From Lachnospiraceae bacterium UBA7481 (GTDB lineage Bacteria; Bacillota; Clostridia; Lachnospirales; Lachnospiraceae), in the NCBI GenBank assembly GCA_002478505.1, contig DLOP01000135.1:5652-27697 (forward strand): a stretch of 22,046 bases of DNA. Reading direction: 5' to 3'. Positions 1 to 7,861 of this stretch are shown here, piece by piece. The notes under the pieces are model-generated. The model saw only the letters and a list, made by a program, of their open reading frames with translations. It had not been told where the DNA came from and ran no database searches. Position 1 is the stretch's first letter. Each line of letters opens with the position of its first letter. A program made the position numbers and the translations under genes.

Positions 1-568
1 CAGGGTTTGTAATAAACTGAGGGTTGCCTGCAATTGTAGGAACACCACCCTTAATTGTAACAAAAGCAAATTTCTCATACAGTCTTGCTGCTGTATAAGG
101 GAATGTAACCACCGGATCAGCAGTCATCGGCAGGCTCGTGATAGGCGCGCGTCCTGCAGGTACTGCATCCTCAAAAACAGCCAGTTCATATACATACAGC
201 ACACCGTCATCAGAAGCAGGCAGGCTTGTAAAATGTGCTGAAAACCGGATCGTAGATCTGTCCAGCAGTCTTGCGCCCGGACCTGCAGCAACAGTGCCCA
301 CGCTGGGTGCAGCAGCCGCTGTTGCACCTGCATACGGCAATCTGCCTTCTGCCCTGCCAAAATTAACATAATGCTGATATAACGCATTTGCATCCGTTCC
401 AACTGCCGCTGCAACATCCGGATTACTCTGTGCATAATATTCGGCATCAAAAACGGTTCCATCCGGCATCGTCTGAGGTGCGGCGCTGACAACCATGCAG
501 TTCCCGATCAGCATCACAACCACCAACAATGCGGACAATAATGATCTTCTCATTCTCCCTTTTCTCAT
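1..568 (-). CDS. Secreted surface protein, N-terminal part (runs off the window)
   Basis: The frame is open from an ATG at 568 to the window edge, giving 189 codons. The ATG is preceded by AGGAGG ten bases upstream and by a consensus promoter at 607-635. Residues 1-29 form a classic Sec signal peptide: Arg/Lys-rich start (MRKGRMRRS), hydrophobic core, and a likely cleavage after VSA. Residues 40-79 carry a module beginning FDAEYYAQSNPDVAAAVG and ending in GRAEGRLPY; from memory, such FDxxYYxxxNPDV...H.xxxGxxEGR modules recur in secreted proteins and hydrolases of Lachnospiraceae. After an Ala/Pro-rich linker (about 80-100) there is a beta-rich stretch of unknown family. The catalytic or binding domain, if any, lies outside the window. 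An alternative start at 553 is possible but is farther from the ribosome site. Confidence 0.8.
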   Translation of the reverse strand, partial: MRKGRMRRSLLSALLVVVMLIGNCMVVSAAPQTMPDGTVFDAEYYAQSNPDVAAAVGTDANALYQHYVNFGRAEGRLPYAGATAAAAPSVGTVAAGPGARLLDRSTIRFSAHFTSLPASDDGVLYVYELAVFEDAVPAGRAPITSLPMTADPVVTFPYTAARLYEKFAFVTIKGGVPTIAGNPQFITNP

Positions 569-606
569 TATGGATTATCCTCCTTTTTTTTCCAGAAACT
601 GTTTTT

Positions 607-635
607 AGTTTATCATTATTTATTTGTCCAGTCAA
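607..635 (-). promoter_or_regulatory. Sigma-A-type promoter of the secreted-protein gene
   Basis: On the minus strand, TTGACT (635-630) and TAAACT (612-607) are separated by exactly 17 bases, about 40 bases before the ATG at 568. The -35 lies just after the stop of the upstream carboxyltransferase gene, so the secreted protein can be transcribed on its own. Confidence 0.6.
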
Positions 636-640
636 TTATT

Positions 641-2113
641 TTAAAGCGGAATATTGCCGTGTTTTTTCTTCATCCCAAAGAGGCTTTTCCTTTTATGTTT
701 CACAATCACGTCATAAATCTTTTCCCGTGTCTGCTCCGGCATGATCAGTTCATCGATATAGCCGTGTTCCAACCCCAGCTTATAACCGACCACCTCTCTC
801 TGGTACTCTTCCGCCTTTTCAGCAAGGAAAGCTTGACGGGCTTCTTTATCCATCTGTTTTACTTCCTTTGCATAAAGGATCTCGACAGCACCCTGCTCTC
901 CCATCACCGCAATCTTGGCGGACGGCCATGCGAATACCTTGTCAGCCCGCATCGTCCGGCTGTTCATGGCAATATATGCCCCTCCATATGCTTTCCGGAC
1001 GATCACATTGACCTTAGGCACCGTCGACTCCGCAAAGGCATACAACAGCTTTGCACCATGCCGGATGACCCCTTTACTTTCCTGATCCAGTCCCGGCAGA
1101 AATCCGGTCACATCCGTAAATGTTACTACCGGCATATGAAACGCATCGCAAAATCTCACCAGTCTGGCAGCCTTATCGCTTGTGTCGCAGTCCAGCGTAC
1201 CGGCATTGCACATTGACTGATTGGCGATAATACCGACCGGGATTCCATACAGTTTTGCAAAGCCTACGACCACCGACTGCGCAAACATGGAATGAATCTC
1301 CATAAAGCTGTCATCATCCACAACATCGCGGATCAGCCCTCGGATATCATAACCATGCCGGTCACTTTCCGGAAGCTGAAACGAAAATTCGCTTTGTTTG
1401 ATAAAATTGTCTTTTGCGGGAACCGCCATATTACCCTTGCTGCATGGCGGAACCAGGGAAATCAGTTTCCTCAATTCCTCAAAACAGGTCTTTTCATCTT
1501 CATAATTAAAATGCGCGCATCCGCTGACTTCCGAATGAAGCTTCACACCGCCCAGCTCCTCTGCCGTAACAGTACCCAGTCCCACGCTTTTTACCACCTT
1601 AGGCCCGGTCACATACATCTGACCGATCCCCTGTACCATAAATACAAAGTCGGAAAGTCCCGCGGCATAAGCAATCCCGCCTGCGCATGGTCCCAAGATC
1701 ACAGAATACTGCGGTATGTACCCCGATGCATCTACCATATTGCAAAACATATCGCCAAGACCTGCAAGACCGTCGATCCCCTCCTGTATCCTTGCGCCGC
1801 CGGAATCATTCAGCATGACATAAGGGCACTTTTTCTTGATTGCAATCTTCTGCGCTTTGATAATGTTTCTACTCTGTTGTATTCCAAAACTGCCGCCCTT
1901 GTATGTAAAATCATGGGTAACTGAAACAACCTCCTGACCAAAAACCTTGCCAATGCATACATATACACCGTCTCTGGCATTCGGATTAGTCAATTCCCGG
2001 AACTCCCCGTCATCATACAATAACGCCAATCTTTCCGTCGCAAATAATTTTCCTTTTGCATGCTGCTTTTCTTTCCTTTTGGCTTCCTTGTTTAACTTTT
2101 CATTCTCTTCCAT
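641..2113 (-). CDS. Acyl-CoA carboxylase/decarboxylase carboxyltransferase subunit
   Basis: A 490-residue member of the biotin-dependent carboxyltransferase family (crotonase fold, two repeated halves), which moves a carboxyl group between biotin and an acyl-CoA in the cytoplasm. Visible signatures are DSGGARIQEG (103-112) and GPCAGG (141-146) in the first half, and PGLDQE and AYGGAYIAMNSR in the second half; the last two form the acyl-CoA/biotin site. Length is slightly below the usual 510 or so. Family members include methylmalonyl-CoA decarboxylase alpha, glutaconyl-CoA decarboxylase alpha and propionyl-CoA carboxylase beta; the sequence alone does not separate these. The usual partners (biotin carrier, OadB/OadG-type membrane subunits, biotin carboxylase) are not adjacent, so they must be elsewhere. 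The ATG at 2113 follows GAGGCGG, and a promoter lies at 2192-2220. Confidence 0.9.
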   Translation of the reverse strand: MEENEKLNKEAKRKEKQHAKGKLFATERLALLYDDGEFRELTNPNARDGVYVCIGKVFGQEVVSVTHDFTYKGGSFGIQQSRNIIKAQKIAIKKKCPYVMLNDSGGARIQEGIDGLAGLGDMFCNMVDASGYIPQYSVILGPCAGGIAYAAGLSDFVFMVQGIGQMYVTGPKVVKSVGLGTVTAEELGGVKLHSEVSGCAHFNYEDEKTCFEELRKLISLVPPCSKGNMAVPAKDNFIKQSEFSFQLPESDRHGYDIRGLIRDVVDDDSFMEIHSMFAQSVVVGFAKLYGIPVGIIANQSMCNAGTLDCDTSDKAARLVRFCDAFHMPVVTFTDVTGFLPGLDQESKGVIRHGAKLLYAFAESTVPKVNVIVRKAYGGAYIAMNSRTMRADKVFAWPSAKIAVMGEQGAVEILYAKEVKQMDKEARQAFLAEKAEEYQREVVGYKLGLEHGYIDELIMPEQTREKIYDVIVKHKRKSLFGMKKKHGNIPL

Positions 2114-2191
2114 AATCCGCCTCTAACAAATAATTTTTTCTACTTTCAGCTTCATTAATATTTAGCATAAAACCAAAAAACAGTTCTCCAT

Positions 2192-2220
2192 ATTCTACCA
2201 TATAGAAAAAATAAATACAA
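2192..2220 (-). promoter_or_regulatory. Promoter of the carboxyltransferase gene
   Basis: Minus-strand TTGTAT (2220-2215) and TAGAAT (2197-2192) are 17 bases apart, and TG one base before the -10 makes it an extended -10. It lies 79 bases upstream of the ATG at 2113. The rest of 2114-2301 is AT-rich with no gene. Confidence 0.6.
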
Positions 2221-2253
2221 CTATAAAGAATTTTGACTTTCCCTATTTTTTAT

Positions 2254-2269
2254 CTTGAAAATTTTCAAG
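2254..2269. repeat. 16-bp perfect palindrome between genes
   Basis: CTTGAAAATTTTCAAG reads the same on both strands. It is followed by T5 on the plus strand but not on the minus strand, so it does not fit a terminator for the minus-strand gene ending at 2302. It lies about 35 bases upstream of the carboxyltransferase -35 and may be a protein-binding site. Function is unknown. Confidence 0.4.
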
Positions 2270-2301
2270 TTTTTAGTTTCTCCCAGGTGGCGGCTTTGGT
2301 T

Positions 2302-2709
2302 TCACATAATCTTTAGCTTATTTTTTTTCTCAAATAGAAGATTCCTCATTTGCTCTGCCTCTCTTGTGTCCTGATATAACTGTCTGATATCGGTTTCCTC
2401 CTTTGGTCCGCCTGTTTCCCTGTCAAAAACCATATCTGTATAACATCTGTGCACCCAAAAATTTCTTCTTTGAAAAATAGATTTTAGATCCTCATATTCT
2501 GAATCTAAAATAACCCTTTTATTATTCCTTTTTTCCTGCTCCTTGATCATTATGATAATCCTGCCGATATTGTATCTCTCAACCTCCTTTAATCCTTCAT
2601 AGAGACCTTTTCCACTTAAAGCAGCATAAATTCCTTCCAGATGCATTTCTATAAACTGATAATGTTCCATCACAATACTGTGGGCTGTTCTAAATTCACT
2701 TAAATTCAT
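2302..2709 (-). CDS. HEPN-like small protein (RNxxxH motif), function unknown
   Basis: A 135-residue, highly charged, mainly helical protein that I cannot assign to a named family. The notable motif is RNFWVH at 82-87: Arg followed by a polar Asn, then His at the fifth following position. This fits the R-polar-x3-H signature of HEPN ribonucleases, which also typically sits in a helix near the C-terminal half of a small helical protein. HEPN proteins often pair with nucleotidyltransferases, and the gene immediately upstream (2768-3199) is a damaged AbiEii-type nucleotidyltransferase with a 58-base gap. The ATG at 2709 has AAGGAAAGGAA upstream. Membership of HEPN is inference from one motif and length; it could be an unrelated helical protein. 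Confidence 0.5.
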   Translation of the reverse strand: MNLSEFRTAHSIVMEHYQFIEMHLEGIYAALSGKGLYEGLKEVERYNIGRIIIMIKEQEKRNNKRVILDSEYEDLKSIFQRRNFWVHRCYTDMVFDRETGGPKEETDIRQLYQDTREAEQMRNLLFEKKNKLKIM

Positions 2710-2767
2710 ATTATTTCCGTTCCTTTCCTTTTTGTCTAAAAATTAACTTCAAATCAAAAGCTCAGCA

Positions 2768-3199
2768 TCAGTTTCCATTTTTCATAATACTATCCATCAA
2801 CTGCACAGCCGCATCACACACATCCTCAAATGCAATATCCGTCGCATATTCAAAATCTTTTTGATAATTTCCCCAATGTTTTTTCATAATATCGCTGCTT
2901 CTAACCGTGTCTATAATTCTATGATAATCCTTAACCACTGTCCTTGAACCACGTTTCTCCGTTGTTGCATTCAATGCAGTCTTTAATGCATAGGATTCTA
3001 TATTTGAATATTGCAGCTTAGTCAATATGTATATATCGTAATAATCTCTTGGTCTTGTGTTCTGGTCGCCTCTAGATATTACCGTTTCCAATTTCAAAGG
3101 AAATGCCATTGGCGGATAATTTACAGATAATGAAACACGATATCCTGTGTACATGTCTCCTTCACGAATCTCTCCAATACTACGAAAACTAAATGTCAC
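2768..3199 (-). pseudogene. Remnant of an AbiEii/AbiGii-type nucleotidyltransferase toxin gene
   Basis: The open part encodes about 143 residues from a GTG at 3199. Family knowledge: full-length AbiEii proteins are about 280-300 residues, with an N-terminal GSxxxxDxD-type nucleotidyltransferase core, which is absent here. The segments VTFSFRSIGEIREGD, TGYRVSL and the C-terminal ISRGDQNTRPRDYYDIYIL match the family's order. The middle (from PLK directly to LETVISRG) appears to lack about 45 residues normally found between these blocks, suggesting an in-frame deletion. The same frame continues upstream to an in-frame TGA at about 3286, beyond which it is open again (…IGFQDLAEETYIC) to the preceding gene. 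No cognate AbiEi antitoxin gene is seen. The product is probably inactive. Confidence 0.7.
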
Positions 3200-3356
3200 A
3201 TCGTAAAATTCTGCATTACAAACTGTGCTGATATATGTTTCTCTTTTATTGGCTTTTGTGCTTATTTTTTTACTTATAAAGCGTAAAAGTCAACATATAT
3301 ACGTTTCTTCCGCCAAATCTTGAAACCCGATCATTTCAGAAAGCAATTTTCGCACA

Positions 3357-3869
3357 TTAAAAAACACCGCCGTATGCTTTAGATACTGCGTCGTCATATA
3401 AATTATTATCTTTTAAATAAGAGAATAAAACATCCCTTACCGCTCCATACCCTCCATTATGGGACGCAATATAATCCGCTCTCATCAGAATCTCCGGGGA
3501 AGCATCTGCCGGGCATCCTGCAACGCCTACAATATTCATACATTTGATATCATTCAGATCATCTCCGATATAAAGAACATTCTGCAGATCCATTTTTTGT
3601 TCTTTTAAAAATTCCAGCAAAAAATCCATCTTATCCGTTATTCCTTGATAAACGTACTTGATATGTAACTCCTTTGCCCTTCTTGTAACTGCCTCCGACT
3701 TTCTGCCAGTCAATATCATACAATCCATACCGACCGCCTGACATGCCAATATTCCGGCTGCATCTTTAGAATTAAACTTTTTTATTTCAATTCCGGACTC
3801 AGAATAATAGATCCCACCATCCGTCAATGTTCCATCCACATCCAGCACTATGAGTTTAATCATTTTCAT
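3357..3869 (-). CDS. KdsC-like HAD phosphatase
   Basis: A 170-residue protein of the compact HAD group that includes KDO-8-phosphate phosphatase (KdsC) and the C-terminal phosphatase domains of some CMP-sialate enzymes. Seen: nucleophile motif DVDGTLTDG with Asp10 and Asp12, TGRKSEAVTRRAKEL (motif II), QGITDK carrying the conserved Lys, YIGDDLNDI (motif IV acidic pair) and GYGAVRDV near the C-terminus, as in KdsC. The ATG at 3869 is chosen because AAGGAT lies six bases upstream; TTG (3887) and ATG (3884) upstream lack a site. It is the last gene of the glycan operon. No KDO or sialate genes are present, so the substrate is probably another phosphorylated sugar or polyol of this glycan; that is inference. 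Confidence 0.85.
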   Translation of the reverse strand: MKMIKLIVLDVDGTLTDGGIYYSESGIEIKKFNSKDAAGILACQAVGMDCMILTGRKSEAVTRRAKELHIKYVYQGITDKMDFLLEFLKEQKMDLQNVLYIGDDLNDIKCMNIVGVAGCPADASPEILMRADYIASHNGGYGAVRDVLFSYLKDNNLYDDAVSKAYGGVF

Positions 3870-3902
3870 TAGTATCCTTTCCATCAATCTGTTTTAAATG
3901 CT

Positions 3903-4535
3903 TTATAAATCTATCCTTTCACCACAAAACTTTTCAAATAGATGCGGTCTATCCGTACACAATAACAGATGGTCGTTATCTATCTTCCTTATAAAATTCC
4001 ACATTGCTATTTCATCTCTTCCATGTATTTCCGATGATATTATCGCCACAACCTTACCTTTGCCCAGAAATTGACAAATCACATCCTTGTTGATCCAGTT
4101 TTTTTCCCATTCATCCATCCATACACCCATTGCTTCTTCCAATAAAACAGGTTCTGTTTCATATTCGCTTATTCTGGTAAAGTAATTGATATTTCTTGCA
4201 CGATATACAACAAGCTCCGGAATCGACATGTCAAAAACAAAATATTTTTTTATTTTGTACTTTGACAATAATTCTATCAACATATCCTGCAGCCCGTCTG
4301 CTTTGATATTGATAGCTAAATATCCTTCACTCCCAATTTCTTTATATATTCTCAGAACATCTTCAAACAATGGACATTTCTCGTCTGCAACATTATGTGA
4401 AACAACCAATTTCCCATTATAATCTCTTACATCCGTCTCAATTCCATATCTGCATTTAAAAGCTCTTACAAATGCTGCTAATGTGTTCTTTTCTTCCGGC
4501 GATTTCCAATAACCACGATGAGCTAATATTTGCAT
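3903..4535 (-). CDS. Glycerophosphodiester phosphodiesterase-like protein
   Basis: A 210-residue protein of the GDPD TIM-barrel family. It carries the family's first catalytic block AHRGYW (His6, Arg7), the metal-binding pair ETD (Glu33, Asp35) and SHN with His47, which matches the second catalytic His in the V-V-x-H-D/N position. It is shorter than typical GDPDs (about 240-260) and has no signal peptide, so it should act in the cytoplasm. Known GDPDs cleave glycerophosphodiesters; in a polysaccharide operon the substrate could be a phosphodiester-linked glycan precursor, which is inference. It lies 17 bases from the fusion protein upstream and 33 bases before the KdsC-like phosphatase, so a two-step phosphodiesterase/phosphatase route is conceivable. 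Confidence 0.8.
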   Translation of the reverse strand: MQILAHRGYWKSPEEKNTLAAFVRAFKCRYGIETDVRDYNGKLVVSHNVADEKCPLFEDVLRIYKEIGSEGYLAINIKADGLQDMLIELLSKYKIKKYFVFDMSIPELVVYRARNINYFTRISEYETEPVLLEEAMGVWMDEWEKNWINKDVICQFLGKGKVVAIISSEIHGRDEIAMWNFIRKIDNDHLLLCTDRPHLFEKFCGERIDL

Positions 4536-4552
4536 TGTATCTCCCCTTATCT

Positions 4553-7500
4553 TTAATCATTATATTGAAACTGATCCTTAATTTCTGCATACCCATCCCA
4601 AAAGAACGGATACCAGTTTACCTCTTTAGGTCTTGATATCTTTCTTGCCATTTCTAACAATTCCATACGATTTTCAATTTTTCCAATAGGTTTTTTAATT
4701 CCCCATTTCTGCATAAAGAATTTTTCATGGGCATCATGCGTTTTTGCAGTATGTAATGTATCGTCAAATAAACAGATCCCACTTGAAGTTGGTCTAATGA
4801 ATATATCTGATCCTTTATAATTAAATGATGTCGCCATATAATGTTCATTCTCTTTTTCTGGCACTCCATTAATACTTGCACGATCTGTCAACGCCAATTC
4901 TGCCCGCAGAAAATAATCTTCCTCATGATAATGCAGCGTTGTAAAGCGTTCATCGAAAAAGCCAACTTTTCTAATAGCATTAATTGTTAAAATCATTAAT
5001 TGATCTCCAAATGGTTGTGATAAGAACTCAATATTACCCATCTTTTCCAGGTTTTTCTGCCAATTATCCGACCAAATCACATCATTTTGCGCCAGAATAC
5101 AATACTCTGTTTTTTGGGGATTATCCCAGCGTCCAAAAGCATCCAAAATTGCAAAATTCCAATCTTTTGCAAGATTTCCCCATGAATGTTCTGCTCTCGT
5201 ATTATTTAAAAGCACTCTCAGATTCGCGTGCACATTTTCCTCATGAATAATAACATCGGGATGATTAGCAATTATCGTTACGTCAAAAAATTCTTCATCT
5301 GTAGCGCCATCATATAAAGACCTTAAATTTTCATTTAAAACATCATTTTTTTTGTAAGTAACAATATAAATATGAATTTTCCTGCAAGCGCCTTTATTAA
5401 ATCCCCTTTGATCTAAAGATTCCCGAACAGTCATCCTGTCATCAGGCACTTTATTATTCAGTTCTTCAATAATATGCCTTTCTCCTGCGAGTAATTGTAA
5501 GTTCATCTGTTGAACATTAGATAACTTGTCCAATGCAGAATCTAATTTGACCTGTGTATAACAATCTGTTTTCGTATGGATCGCATCCACTTTACCTTGC
5601 AAAATATCTAATGATTCTAATCCTCTTTTTATATCGTTCTTTTCTTCTTCAAACTGATATGCAATACACCTTCTATCATTTTGTTTTTCATGCTGAAAAT
5701 TTTGTAATACTTGCTGAATATTTGTCAATTTATCTAATACTGCATCCAATTTCACCTGTGTATAATCATCGTTCTTCTGATGAAGCAAAGCTACATTACC
5801 ACCTATAATACACACATTCGCATATATTTCAGACACATCCGTCTTTAACTTGTCAAAAAAAGCGAACATCCTGAATTTATGTTTTTTCTCTGGAGCATTG
5901 CAGCACTCTGAAATATCACATTTAGCAGTCGGTTCTTCTTCCGCTTTTATATCTGGTATATAATGATTTACAATCATATATATGCTATATTTTTCACTAT
6001 TACCTATTTGCTTAATGCGTTCCAAATCATTGATATCATGTGCCAACTTTATCTGCGCTTTCCTATAATTATTAAATAGAGACTCATCTGCATCTTCCTC
6101 AAACTCTTTACACAGTTCTTTAAAAAGCAACCATTCTTCATTTTCATTCCATGCAAAAAGACATTTTACATACTCTACATATATAATAATAAAATATAAC
6201 ACTGAAATCGATTCCGCCAAACAAGCGTCTTGATCAAACATCCACCACTCGTCTCCTAGTCGAATCATATTTTTAGGCAGAGCATCCCACGCCATTCCAT
6301 CTAACTTTTTTTCTTCAATTTTATATTTATTTACAATATATCGAATATATCTTATACTTTCCTTATAAAATTTTTCCTTTCCCATAAGATATAATTTTTT
6401 TAAGTCCTCTTCATACGACTTCTCACGAAAAATAGACATTTTCCCTTGCGCTCTATAATGTACAAATCCATTTATTTCAGATATTTGATTCAAAAACCCT
6501 TTAAATACATAATTTTCTCTCAGTGTATGAACGTATTTCAATTCAGCCAGCTCGCCATACCTAAGAGTATATCTCCACAAATATTCTCCTTGCATTTGAT
6601 GTTGACAAAGAATTTGATAAACAGTAGCATCTTTTCTAAGCACATGACGCTCCAAATCAATAAAGAAATCACACGGTTTTATTATTCTGGTAAGAAACTC
6701 CGGATCAATTCTTATCATTTCTTCATCAAAAAAAACTGTTAAAATAATATGTCTATCATAATACCCCTGATAAAAATAAATTTTTCTCGATGTATCAATC
6801 AGTTTTTTATATGGTATGTTATTTTCCTGAAGAGACGCGCAATCACGATCCAAATGTTTCTTAATTTTATAATCGTTGACTGTTAACCAATCCGCCAAAA
6901 GGCAGCACAAATGCTCATGATTATCTTTATAATCAATATTTAGTTTTTGTGCAATCTCAGACAACTCTTCGTTATATTTCTTTAAATTATTTTTATGAAA
7001 AACGCCATGATACAAAAGAGACCAAAAATACATCTCCATACTTGGAATATATATTTTATTCTCATTTAGTACCCGTTCATTCAATATTCTCTTTTCAAAA
7101 TTAATATCATAGTAGTTATCACCAACAAATTTAAAATGTATTAAAATGTTTTGATCCTGTAAATCTATATAATTCATAAATTGAAATGCATTATTTTTCA
7201 CACTATGCTTAGGGTTTACCAATACAACAGCTTGCTGTAAATCATCAACAAGCAGATCAATATCCCCCTGCACCTCCATTCTGTGCTTATCGGGCAGGTC
7301 TTTATATCCTCTTAACACAACATAATTACATGTCTCATTCATGATATAAAACAAATGAGCTAGTGTATCCCAACCCTCAACACCTTCTACCGATTTTTTC
7401 ACCGATTCATCAAGTTCATCAAAAGCATTTTTCCGCAATAAATCATCTAACGACTCTCCCAAGATTAGCGCAAGAGCTCTTCTGGTTTCTTTATTATTAT

Positions 7501-7861
7501 CTGCCGCATGAAACGCAAAATTATGTAATATTTCGTTTCTGACTCTTTGCTTTAGATCAAACAGATTTACATTTACGCTCTTAATCCCTCTTCCCGTCAT
7601 CCTTGACTCATATTTGGGATTAGGATCTTCACAAATCACTAAAATAAACTCTCCATTTCCGCGTGTTAAAATTTGAATTGGCTCATCCCAAAACTGGTCT
7701 CCATAAAAAGCCGACAAATTTAAACCAAAAGTTTGTTCAGGCCATGTCACATAATATTTTTTTAAGACATTGATCCCCTTTTTTTCTATTTCAGATATGA
7801 TACGATTCTCCCACACACGAGCATTTTTCCAAATAATACACACAAAGATATTATCTCTCAT
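4553..7861 (-). CDS. Giant fusion: nucleotidyltransferase-like, coiled-coil and glycosyltransferase domains
   Basis: 1102 residues from the ATG at 7861, which has GGAGG six bases upstream. This start overlaps the ABC ATPase stop by 11 bases; the ATG at 7876 is less well placed. Residues 1-120 are a small alpha/beta region of unknown family. Around 195-206 is GDIDLLVDD (Asp200, Asp202), resembling the metal-binding strand of nucleotidyltransferase-fold proteins. Residues about 210-640 are helical with many aromatic and charged residues. About 640-820 is low-complexity and coiled-coil-like, with a duplicated segment (Tyr700 and Tyr768 repeats). About 827-1102 looks like a GT-A glycosyltransferase: KIHIYIVTYKKND at its start, AQNDVIW (DxD-like) near 924, and FFDERF followed by HEEDYF near 970-980. 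No signal peptide or membrane segment is obvious. It probably adds a sugar, perhaps with a phosphate-containing group, to the chain before ABC export. Confidence 0.7.
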   Translation of the reverse strand: MRDNIFVCIIWKNARVWENRIISEIEKKGINVLKKYYVTWPEQTFGLNLSAFYGDQFWDEPIQILTRGNGEFILVICEDPNPKYESRMTGRGIKSVNVNLFDLKQRVRNEILHNFAFHAADNNKETRRALALILGESLDDLLRKNAFDELDESVKKSVEGVEGWDTLAHLFYIMNETCNYVVLRGYKDLPDKHRMEVQGDIDLLVDDLQQAVVLVNPKHSVKNNAFQFMNYIDLQDQNILIHFKFVGDNYYDINFEKRILNERVLNENKIYIPSMEMYFWSLLYHGVFHKNNLKKYNEELSEIAQKLNIDYKDNHEHLCCLLADWLTVNDYKIKKHLDRDCASLQENNIPYKKLIDTSRKIYFYQGYYDRHIILTVFFDEEMIRIDPEFLTRIIKPCDFFIDLERHVLRKDATVYQILCQHQMQGEYLWRYTLRYGELAELKYVHTLRENYVFKGFLNQISEINGFVHYRAQGKMSIFREKSYEEDLKKLYLMGKEKFYKESIRYIRYIVNKYKIEEKKLDGMAWDALPKNMIRLGDEWWMFDQDACLAESISVLYFIIIYVEYVKCLFAWNENEEWLLFKELCKEFEEDADESLFNNYRKAQIKLAHDINDLERIKQIGNSEKYSIYMIVNHYIPDIKAEEEPTAKCDISECCNAPEKKHKFRMFAFFDKLKTDVSEIYANVCIIGGNVALLHQKNDDYTQVKLDAVLDKLTNIQQVLQNFQHEKQNDRRCIAYQFEEEKNDIKRGLESLDILQGKVDAIHTKTDCYTQVKLDSALDKLSNVQQMNLQLLAGERHIIEELNNKVPDDRMTVRESLDQRGFNKGACRKIHIYIVTYKKNDVLNENLRSLYDGATDEEFFDVTIIANHPDVIIHEENVHANLRVLLNNTRAEHSWGNLAKDWNFAILDAFGRWDNPQKTEYCILAQNDVIWSDNWQKNLEKMGNIEFLSQPFGDQLMILTINAIRKVGFFDERFTTLHYHEEDYFLRAELALTDRASINGVPEKENEHYMATSFNYKGSDIFIRPTSSGICLFDDTLHTAKTHDAHEKFFMQKWGIKKPIGKIENRMELLEMARKISRPKEVNWYPFFWDGYAEIKDQFQYND
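5510..5770 (-). repeat. Internal duplicated coiled-coil segment in the fusion protein
   Basis: Two copies of a 19-residue unit (YTQVKLD..LDKL.N.QQ) begin at Asp699/Tyr700 and Cys767/Tyr768, 68 residues apart. Fourteen of 19 positions are identical. The DNA copies (about 5710-5767 and 5506-5563) are less similar than the protein, suggesting an old duplication kept by selection. Confidence 0.75.

Noticed and set aside
3270..3300. Imperfect palindrome around ACTTATAAAGCGTAAAAGT with a TTGACT-like hexamer as a promoter or recombination site
   Set aside because: No -10 lies at proper spacing, the arms match poorly, and it falls inside the decayed AbiEii reading frame.
3200..3400. Terminator at the end of the glycan operon
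   Set aside because: No stem with a T-run is visible after the KdsC-like gene; transcription may run into the decayed genes downstream.
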